From contig JAFCIZ010000001.1 of assembly GCA_017871115.1 (NCBI GenBank), positions 4,755,501-4,819,500 of the forward strand: 64,000 nucleotides of DNA. The letters are read 5' to 3'. The notes beneath the pieces were generated by a model, which worked only from the letters and a program-made list of their open reading frames with translations, was not told the origin of the DNA and did no database searches. Shown piece after piece: positions 61,567-64,000 of the stretch (position 1 is its first letter; the number at the start of each line of letters is the position of its first letter). This DNA comes from Cunninghamella blakesleeana. Lineage: Eukaryota; Mucoromycota; Mucoromycetes; Mucorales; Cunninghamellaceae. Made by a program: the position numbers and the translations under genes.

Positions 61567-63060
61567 TTAATTCTTGTTCACATTGGATCCTTTCTTGACT
61601 GAAAGGTCCTTTGGAACAGAATTATCTTTTTTCCTGTCTAGAATAAGACTTGCGTGAGGGTTTGACATGGATGAAGCAATAGCTAATCTATTTTTTGCTT
61701 TTGCCGTAGTCATACGAAGCATATCCACCTGATTCGAGATTACCTTTTCTTGGTGTACTGACTTGGTTGATAATCTCTTTTTATTATCTATGTCCATTGC
61801 CACTGTCACTGGATCTATGTCCATAGTAGTGCGTTTGGCAATGGGGGCATATTTAGATGCATTAAGACCATCTTGATCCACTGTAACTTTGGTTATAGTT
61901 ACATCTTTAGGATCAACCTCCATTAAAGTTGACTTGGTCTTATTTCCCTCTGACTTATTCAAGCTGGTAATTTTTGTTTCTTCTACGGTAGTCTTACCAT
62001 CGACTATGTTGACCTTTGGTACTTGAGAAGAGATATCTACCTCTGTGATGTCCAGATCATCTTTTTTTACTTTTTCATCGTAGGATTGTACCTCATCCTT
62101 TGATGACTTTTGATTAGTAACAACTTGCTTTTTCTTACGTTGCTCCTCTTTTAAGAGCTCGTACCTGATCATATCCTTTTCTATATCGCTGTTCTTTTCC
62201 TTGCAGAAACGAGCGATATGTCCTTTGACCAAACATCTTGAACACGTTATTTGTTTCATGAGTGGACAATCTTTGCGAATGTGGCCAGATTGTCTACATT
62301 GGAAACAGACTGGTGGGGCACCTTTATATGACGCTGGCATATAGCTGTCCCAAAAAGAAAGATAAAGCATTCTTTGAAGTGGTTGATACTTCTTTGCTTC
62401 GTCTGTATCGTTGGTGTCCAAAAGCACCGAAACTTGACCTTCAAAATATCCATCATTAGTAAGTTTTTTAATTTGGCAAACCTTACCATAAATGCTCATG
62501 GATAAGAATATACCATCCATCAATTCAGCTTGCTTTTTTGGAACATAATCCAAAAGAACTCTTACCATCTTTGGTGGAGTTGCTGAATTATTTACTCTAC
62601 ATGGACTTGCTTTGTAGAGTATTTCGTCAAGAGTGAAGCCTTTTTCAATAGCTTCCTCTGCATGTTTGACATCTTTAAAATTTACACCTAACAAGTTGGT
62701 ACCTCTTGTATTACCATGACGGCTGTAAGGGGTGACGCCTTCAATTTCCCCAATTTGGGATTCAATCAATTTATATATCTCTTTATTTGAGAGTCCATGC
62801 TTTTTGGAAAGCTCAAACAAAACCGAGTTTTCTTCCAAGGTACGTTGAGCGATCTGCTCAGCTTTATGAATTCTTAGATGATCTCTAAGAAGATGGTCTT
62901 CGTAAATGACTTCATGTATAATATTTATTTGTTCCCCATAAATATCTTTTTTTAACATGGCATTAGGTATTCTTTCTTTCATACCCTTTGCCACTTTCTC
63001 GGCCCATGTTTCCCCAATTCCATTTCGAGGAAGATGGTTAGAATCTTCAGTATTAGGCAT
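61567..63060 (-). CDS. LINE ORF1: gag-like nucleic-acid-binding protein with two CCHC zinc knuckles
   Basis: 497 aa. The first 230 residues are a predicted globular RNA-binding part without a recognised motif (VRVLLDYVPKKQAELMDGIF, YGKVCQIKKLTNDGYFEGQV, resembling an RRM-like fold as in other LINE ORF1/gag proteins). Two CCHC knuckles follow: CFQCRQSGHIRKDC and CSRCLVKGHIARFC. The C-terminal 190 residues are Lys-rich and low-complexity, ending in VKKGSNVNKN. ORF1 proteins coat the element RNA as a ribonucleoprotein. A minus-strand ATG at 63060 with an upstream stop supports the start. Confidence 0.92.
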   Translation of the reverse strand: MPNTEDSNHLPRNGIGETWAEKVAKGMKERIPNAMLKKDIYGEQINIIHEVIYEDHLLRDHLRIHKAEQIAQRTLEENSVLFELSKKHGLSNKEIYKLIESQIGEIEGVTPYSRHGNTRGTNLLGVNFKDVKHAEEAIEKGFTLDEILYKASPCRVNNSATPPKMVRVLLDYVPKKQAELMDGIFLSMSIYGKVCQIKKLTNDGYFEGQVSVLLDTNDTDEAKKYQPLQRMLYLSFWDSYMPASYKGAPPVCFQCRQSGHIRKDCPLMKQITCSRCLVKGHIARFCKEKNSDIEKDMIRYELLKEEQRKKKQVVTNQKSSKDEVQSYDEKVKKDDLDITEVDISSQVPKVNIVDGKTTVEETKITSLNKSEGNKTKSTLMEVDPKDVTITKVTVDQDGLNASKYAPIAKRTTMDIDPVTVAMDIDNKKRLSTKSVHQEKVISNQVDMLRMTTAKAKNRLAIASSMSNPHASLILDRKKDNSVPKDLSVKKGSNVNKN

Positions 63061-63252
63061 ATCTGAAAATTCTATAAAAAGCTAGCAATAATTATAACAG
63101 GTATAGAATATGCAGCTAGTGTTTTTAAAATTTTGGTTTTAGAGCTTTAAATAGAGTAAATAAATATGTATATGGTTTTCTTTGAGCGCTTAAAAGTTTA
63201 TCCGTTGTAAAAGTGTTTCTTAAGCGAAAGAGAGTTCTCGAAAGAGTTTTTC
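63061..63252 (-). promoter_or_regulatory. Leader of LINE copy B and junction with copy C tail
   Basis: Contains the 39-bp block (63175-63213) shared with 57333-57371 and two CGAAAGAG repeats (plus strand) near 63224-63247. The LINE internal promoter, if present, should lie here; no motif was recognised. Confidence 0.5.
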
Positions 63253-64000
63253 TTTTTTTTTTTTTTTTGTATTTAAAGCAACACTGCATTACTGTGTAAT
63301 GCTTGTTGTATTTCTTTATTAGGCAAATTATAAGCTCCGGTTAAAAATTAAAATAAAATAAAATAAACAAAAAAACAAAAAAAAACTAGCTATATTTTTC
63401 TTTTCTTTTCTTTTTCTTTTCCAAGTTCTTTTGACAATGCATAATTCTTTTTCTTTTTCAAAATTAAAGATCTTCAGACAGCTATTTAAAAAAGTACAAA
63501 AGATAATTAAAACATAGATTGTACATTACTGTCAATCTAAGTTAATATCATTATAGTTGTGGAAGACCTTCCATCTTGCTAAAGCAAAATCTGTCCTCCA
63601 AGTTGTTTCTTCAAAGACATGATGCCAGTGTTGTTGCCAAAGTATCAGTAAAACATGTCCTATTAGTACCAAAGTATTGCTGTTGACCTTATTAATACGA
63701 TTAAACGTTATTGATGACCAAATATTATTAAACTTCTCCTGTGGTATATTTTTGGAATAAGGGAAAGCTTTCCAAAATTCCTTTTTCTTTTTACAGTGAA
63801 GAATAAAATGTTGATCATCTTCAAAATCAGGACAGAAGGAACAAAGAGGAGTCTGAAACTTGGTTGGTATCATTTGATGTAGTCTACAATTTGTTGGTAA
63901 CTTGTGGATCAATATTCTCCACCATATTTCTATGGCTTTATGAGGAATATCTAGTTGCCAAAAATTGGACCAGTCAGCTTTCGACATTAACGCACCTGGA
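63253..64000 (-). mobile_element. LINE copy C, 3' part, continues beyond the window
   Basis: Poly(A) tail (T-run ending at 63268), 3' UTR with hairpin, and the ORF2 C-terminus, all nearly identical to copy B. The rest lies outside the window. Copy C lies immediately upstream (in minus-strand sense) of copy B, head-to-tail. Confidence 0.92.
63532..64000 (-). CDS. LINE ORF2 C-terminus (copy C), partial at window edge
   Basis: The frame is open from the window end to the stop at 63532, covering the CCHC knuckle and the final region of ORF2. Compared with copy B I see two amino-acid changes in the last 151 residues (FLYSK to FPYSK, HHFFEE to HHVFEE), which indicates a recent common source. Whether the complete element is intact cannot be judged. 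Confidence 0.9.
   Translation of the reverse strand, partial: PGALMSKADWSNFWQLDIPHKAIEIWWRILIHKLPTNCRLHQMIPTKFQTPLCSFCPDFEDDQHFILHCKKKKEFWKAFPYSKNIPQEKFNNIWSSITFNRINKVNSNTLVLIGHVLLILWQQHWHHVFEETTWRTDFALARWKVFHNYNDINLD

Larger units (their letters stand above)
57372..63236 (-). mobile_element. Full-length LINE (non-LTR retrotransposon) copy B, both ORFs intact
   Basis: On the minus strand: a leader of about 175 nt, ORF1 (63060-61567), a 94-nt linker that includes a 44-nt A tract, ORF2 (61472-57663), a 266-nt 3' UTR with a hairpin near its end, and a 25-nt poly(A) tail (T25 at 57372-57396). ORF1 zinc knuckles plus ORF2 APE endonuclease, reverse transcriptase and a C-terminal CCHC place it among the two-ORF LINEs; no RNase H is seen. 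Both frames are free of stops and the 3' end is nearly identical to copy C, so it is probably recent and potentially autonomous. The exact 5' end is uncertain. Confidence 0.9.

Overview
The window is nuclear DNA from a very AT-rich fungus, most likely an early-diverging, Mucoromycota-type mould. I base this on many short GT..AG introns (about 45-120 nt), very AT-rich intergenic DNA full of homopolymers and AT microsatellites, and a gene set that includes an Osh3-type oxysterol-binding protein, a DIL/ankyrin protein, a tetraspanin, a Mto1/Pcp1-type CM1 coiled-coil protein and a GT23-type fucosyltransferase. Nothing visible is specific enough to name a genus. Exon structures were inferred by hand from splice consensus, reading-frame continuity and family conservation.

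1-22.7 kb is dense with genes: a partial unknown CDS, fatty-acid 2-hydroxylase, a small tail-anchored protein, COQ10, an endonuclease/exonuclease/phosphatase protein, a small Rcf2/Rcf3-like membrane protein, the Osh3-type lipid-transfer protein, a DUF218 membrane protein, the U3 snoRNP WD40 protein WDR75/Nan1, a 12-exon SPATA20/DUF255 thioredoxin-domain protein containing a 7-nt microexon, and an SRPK-type SR-protein kinase. 22.9-28.4 kb is a gene-poor block holding two antiparallel, decayed copies of a LINE. 28.4-54.6 kb is again gene-rich: the single-exon fucosyltransferase, a Fungal_trans protein with no visible zinc cluster, ANK+DIL, tetraspanin, CM1 coiled-coil, pyruvate kinase, ARPC1, an EF-hand mitochondrial carrier, a transmembrane RING-H2 E3 and a pectin-lyase-fold protein.

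54.6-64 kb is retrotransposon territory. It holds a tiny poly(A)-tailed insertion flanked by a perfect 18-bp target duplication, a truncated LINE 3' end, a complete LINE with both ORFs intact (ORF1 with two CCHC knuckles; ORF2 with APE endonuclease, reverse transcriptase and a terminal CCHC), and the 3' end of a further copy running off the window. The three recent copies lie head-to-tail on the minus strand and share a conserved 3'-terminal hairpin. The fossils at 23-26 kb are clearly related to this LINE, so one lineage has colonised the locus at least twice.

The host genes are a mix of housekeeping functions (glycolysis, ubiquinone, actin, rRNA processing, SR-protein phosphorylation, membrane contact sites, microtubule nucleation). 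They do not form a gene cluster. The most unusual material is the LINE array with its 3' hairpin and 44-nt A-tract before ORF2, the LINE fossils, the microexons, and the stop-free in-frame intron of the Osh3-type gene.
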